DNA from: Hyphomicrobiales bacterium
Lineage (GTDB): Bacteria; Pseudomonadota; Alphaproteobacteria; Rhizobiales; Rhizobiaceae
Reading direction: 5' to 3'
Assembly: GCA_900470195.1 (NCBI GenBank)
Contig: UEIJ01000033.1
Location: 1 to 64,000, forward strand
Length of the DNA stretch: 64,000 bases
The notes beneath the pieces were generated by a model. It searched no databases and was not told the DNA's origin. It saw nothing but the letters and a program-made list of their open reading frames with translations. This document shows positions 61,564-64,000 of the stretch, piece by piece (within the stretch, counting starts at the first letter, position 1; each line of letters begins with the position of its first letter). The position numbers and the translations under genes are program-made.

Positions 61564-61592
61564 ACGCAGGTTCACGAAGTTCCTCGATGTTC

Positions 61593-61605
61593 TTGACTGG
61601 CAATC
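61593..61605 (+). repeat. Dispersed 13-bp motif, copy 4
   Basis: TTGACTGGCAATC, identical to the copies at 15086, 25768 and 50927, between the Amadori operon's downstream terminator and the two-component system. Confidence 0.6.
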
Positions 61606-61653
61606 AAAGCAGTGAGGCGCTTCTCAATGGTCAGTGGTGCACCGGTTCGGCGT

Positions 61654-62982
61654 TCATGCAATGGAAGAAAACCTCGCTTCGAAGCCGTCTTTCATGCCAG
61701 ATGCCGGGGAGGAAAACTCCAACCGACCGCCTGCTCCAGTAGCAATTGTTTTGGCAATGGCAAGACCAAGTCCTGCACCGCGCACAAGAGCCTGACCGCG
61801 CTCGAACGGCTCACTCAGCCGAGCAAGCGTTTCGGGCGGCACGACTGGGCCGCCATTAACAACACGCAGTTCCCCGTCGCTTTTAAAACTTACGAGAACA
61901 GGCATGTCCTGTGCACCGTGTTTGAGTGCGTTTTCGATCAGGTTGCGCGCTAGTATGGCAAACGCATCCGCATCAATGCTCTTAAGCACGGGGCAATCAG
62001 GGAGAGTCAACTCAATGCGACCGATAGCATCAGTAGATCCGTTGAACTCGCCTACAACTAATCGAAGGATTGCAGCAATATTTACTGGCTTTTCGGCCAG
62101 GAGCCGTCCGCCCTCGGCTCTTGCCAACTGCATCAGTTTTTCTGTCAAGCGGGCGAGGCGGCGCAGCGCCGTTTCCATGTCTTGGGCACGTTCGCGCGTG
62201 GTAGCATCGGGCGCCTCGACGATCAGTCTTTGCGACTGTGCGAGCGCCGCTGCCACCGGGGTGCGCAATTCGTGGGCTGATTTGGCTGCAAGACTGCGTT
62301 CGGCTTCCAGGGTCAGTTTCAAACGGTCCAACAACCGATTTACCGCTATGGCTACAGTGTCAATTTCGGAGGGAAGCCCATTTACGGCGACCGGATCAAG
62401 ATCTCCGCTGCCACGCGCCTCAATCTGATCGCGAAAACTGCGAACCGGCGCCATGGAAAGACGCACGATGAGCCAGACACCGATCAAGCCAAGGAGGACG
62501 GCCAGGGAGAGAGGTACAGCAAGCGTGTATAATATGTGCTTAGCCGTATCGCGCCGGTGGGAGAGGGGTTCAGCGACAGTAATTGTGAGGCTACCCTGCA
62601 TTGCGGCGTCAGAGTAGAGCCTGTGGGTTGGTGTGCTGCTGAAACCCATTTTTGAATAGGGCGGAAAAATGGTTACATCCGCACTATGCGAACGCATCTG
62701 CACGGTTCCGGCCGCGTCACGCACCACATAGGTGAAATATTCGTCGTGCTGGCGCAGGGTGGCAACCCGCTGTTCGGTGTCGTCGGCATCGCGTCCCAAT
62801 ATCTCAAGCGCTGCGACTGGCAGAATGCGTTGCGCCGTTTCTTCGAGGGCGCTGTCAAAGGCCTTATTCAGTTCCTGGCGCAGAAGCTGTGCTGTCACAA
62901 TCGTTGTAACAACCCACAACAGGGCCGCGCCGAGCCCGAGCCAGAGCGAAAGTCTCCATTGCAGGCTCTTCGGTTGGATCAT
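61654..62982 (-). CDS. Sensor histidine kinase (QseC/TctE type)
   Basis: The 442-residue protein has an N-terminal membrane helix (about 12-34), a periplasmic domain of about 125 residues with SSTPTHRLYSDAAMQGSLTI near its end, a second helix (about 152-175), a HAMP-like linker, HisKA with the phosphorylatable His in SAHELRTPVAAAL (about 240), and HATPase with NLIENALKHG and GAGLGLAIAK. It is translationally coupled to the response-regulator gene upstream by a 4-base overlap. Confidence 0.92.
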   Translation of the reverse strand: MIQPKSLQWRLSLWLGLGAALLWVVTTIVTAQLLRQELNKAFDSALEETAQRILPVAALEILGRDADDTEQRVATLRQHDEYFTYVVRDAAGTVQMRSHSADVTIFPPYSKMGFSSTPTHRLYSDAAMQGSLTITVAEPLSHRRDTAKHILYTLAVPLSLAVLLGLIGVWLIVRLSMAPVRSFRDQIEARGSGDLDPVAVNGLPSEIDTVAIAVNRLLDRLKLTLEAERSLAAKSAHELRTPVAAALAQSQRLIVEAPDATTRERAQDMETALRRLARLTEKLMQLARAEGGRLLAEKPVNIAAILRLVVGEFNGSTDAIGRIELTLPDCPVLKSIDADAFAILARNLIENALKHGAQDMPVLVSFKSDGELRVVNGGPVVPPETLARLSEPFERGQALVRGAGLGLAIAKTIATGAGGRLEFSSPASGMKDGFEARFSSIA

Positions 62983-63638
62983 TTTGCGTTTCCAAGCCGG
63001 TATCCGATGCCGCGAACCGTCTCGATGATCGCATGTCCAAGCTTTTTGCGGAGACGGCTGACATGGACCTCAATTGTATTGCTCTCGACTTCTGAGCCAA
63101 AGGCATAGAGCCGATCCTCGAGTTGCGACTTGGTCAATGCAATACCAGGTCGCTGCAGGAAGTTTTCTAGCAGTGCCCATTCGCGACCGGTCAGTTCAAC
63201 GGGGCGCCCGTCCTGCCTCACGGTCTTGGCGGCCAGATCGATCTGGAGGTCGCCTATTTTGATCAATGGGTTGGGATTGCCGCTGTAACGTCGCGCAACG
63301 GCATTCAGTCGTGACGACAGTTCCGCCAGATCGAACGGTTTGATCATGTAATCGTCTGCCCCGGCATCGAGTCCTTCGATCCGGTCGGAAATCTGGTCCA
63401 GTGCCGTGAGGATAATGACAGGCGTGACACTGCCTTTGGCGCGAAGATTGCGTAAAAAATTGACACCCAGCCCGTCGGGAAGCATCAGGTCCAACAGCAT
63501 TAGGTCGTAGACTGCAGAGTTGACATGCTCTGTTGCGTCGTCGAGCCGGGTCACCCAATCCACGGAATGGTTGACGGCGATATGGTCGCGAACGGCCTTG
63601 CCCAGGATTGTATCGTCTTCGATCAACAGAACCCGCAT
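62979..63638 (-). CDS. OmpR/PhoB-family response regulator
   Basis: The 219-residue protein has a receiver domain (Asp-pair EDD at residues 7-9, phospho-acceptor Asp in LMLLDLMLPDG near 51, Thr in ILTALD, Lys in MIKPFD near 101) and a winged-helix DNA-binding domain (about 125-218; LTGREWALLENFLQRPGIAL, NTIEVHVSRLRKKLG, VRGIGYRL). It is first in the operon with the kinase and divergent from a secreted PepSY-type protein gene, its probable target. Confidence 0.94.
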   Translation of the reverse strand: MRVLLIEDDTILGKAVRDHIAVNHSVDWVTRLDDATEHVNSAVYDLMLLDLMLPDGLGVNFLRNLRAKGSVTPVIILTALDQISDRIEGLDAGADDYMIKPFDLAELSSRLNAVARRYSGNPNPLIKIGDLQIDLAAKTVRQDGRPVELTGREWALLENFLQRPGIALTKSQLEDRLYAFGSEVESNTIEVHVSRLRKKLGHAIIETVRGIGYRLGNAK

Positions 63639-63822
63639 ACAACAGCACCCTTTATTCGATAAGAAGCGGCCCCGTGTCGACCCGATTCAGTCAGATGTGA
63701 ACATATTCTAACTGAAGCTGTAACCTGTCATTCCTCTGACGTCATACCCTTGCCAGCTTCAGCTGTTCGTCAGAAATGGCTGGCATTATTCTCTTCAAAG
63801 CGCATTGATCAGGAACAATGAT

Positions 63823-64000
63823 ATGATGGTAAATTACCTTGCTGCAATCTCCCTTTTATTGATTTCAGCAGGAAGCGGCGTGGCGCGAGCCGATGATGAC
63901 TGCCATGTGTCGATGGACAAGTGGCAATCCAGGGACGCGGTTCAGGCTATGGCTACTTCTCGCGGCTGGACCGTAGCGCGGATCAAAATCGACGACGGCT
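63823..64000 (+). CDS. Secreted PepSY-like protein, truncated by the window end
   Basis: The frame opens at 63823 (AGGA 8 bases upstream) and runs off the window after about 59 codons. It has a signal peptide (MMVNYLAAISLLLISAGSGV, cleavage near ARA-D at residue 23) and then DDDCHVSMDKWQSRDAVQ followed by GWTVARIKIDDG, the typical opening of small PepSY-domain proteins (a Cys before MxxWxSR, then the PepSY helix and strand). Such genes are regularly adjacent to, and controlled by, an OmpR-QseC-type two-component system. Only the N-terminal part can be judged. Confidence 0.75.
   Translation, partial: MMVNYLAAISLLLISAGSGVARADDDCHVSMDKWQSRDAVQAMATSRGWTVARIKIDDG

Overview
The window looks like an accessory, metabolism-rich stretch of an alphaproteobacterial (Hyphomicrobiales) genome, most likely Brucellaceae (Ochrobactrum/Brucella type) or a close rhizobial relative. 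This rests on moderate G+C, many ABC uptake operons of the rhizobial type, FixJ-type response regulators, and an N-acetylglutaminylglutamine amide (NAGGN) osmolyte locus of the kind known from Sinorhizobium. The genus is inferred from family knowledge, not from a marker gene. No rRNA, tRNA, CRISPR array or phage block was seen.

Layout. 0-3.3 kb: a VapBC toxin-antitoxin pair, an AraC regulator/VOC protein/small membrane protein operon on the minus strand, and the relic of an ABC transporter ATPase. 3.35-14.3 kb: the NAGGN locus, with an M42 peptidase, a peptide-type ABC importer (one subunit is a permease-ATPase fusion), a FadR-type GntR regulator, the amidotransferase AsnO and the synthetase Ngg. 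An IS6-family element (14.25-15.07 kb) abuts and probably rewrites the last codons of ngg.

15.3-25.6 kb: a divergent catabolic island. The minus arm carries an aldehyde dehydrogenase, a polar amino acid ABC importer, a DadA-like FAD amine/amino acid oxidase and RidA. The plus arm carries a GntR/UTRA regulator, a UbiD-type decarboxylase, a UbiX-type flavin prenyltransferase, a TIGR02444/DUF2390 protein and a second, paralogous GntR regulator. Read together they suggest import of an amine or amino acid, oxidation to an aldehyde and then an acid, and prenyl-FMN-dependent decarboxylation. This is the best candidate for an undescribed pathway.

26.7-50 kb: a mosaic of small stress or xenobiotic-response modules: Rrf2-SDR-cupin-AhpD, TetR-HlyD-MFS efflux, an MBL hydrolase, a second AhpD-like protein, an alpha/beta hydrolase, a second secreted cupin, an SDR with divergent AraC, a very large multi-PAS soluble histidine kinase with three response regulators, LysR with divergent SDR and NTF2-like protein, a MazG-like protein and an NDH-2-like flavoprotein. 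Several regulators have clear inverted-repeat operator candidates.

50.2-60.9 kb: a broken siderophore/cobalamin-type binding-protein gene, then a complete Amadori-compound (fructosamine) utilisation operon: LacI regulator, FrlB-like SIS deglycase, sugar ABC importer, FrlC-like epimerase, FrlD-like PfkB kinase, an FAD oxidoreductase and the importer ATPase, with a perfect 20-bp operator palindrome in front of the SIS gene. 61.6-64 kb: an OmpR/QseC-type two-component system divergent from a truncated PepSY-type secreted protein.

A 13-bp sequence, TTGACTGGCAATC, occurs four times, each time in a gene-free gap that separates these modules (15.09, 25.77, 50.93 and 61.59 kb), with a degenerate copy at 0.90 kb. 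No listed feature type explains it.
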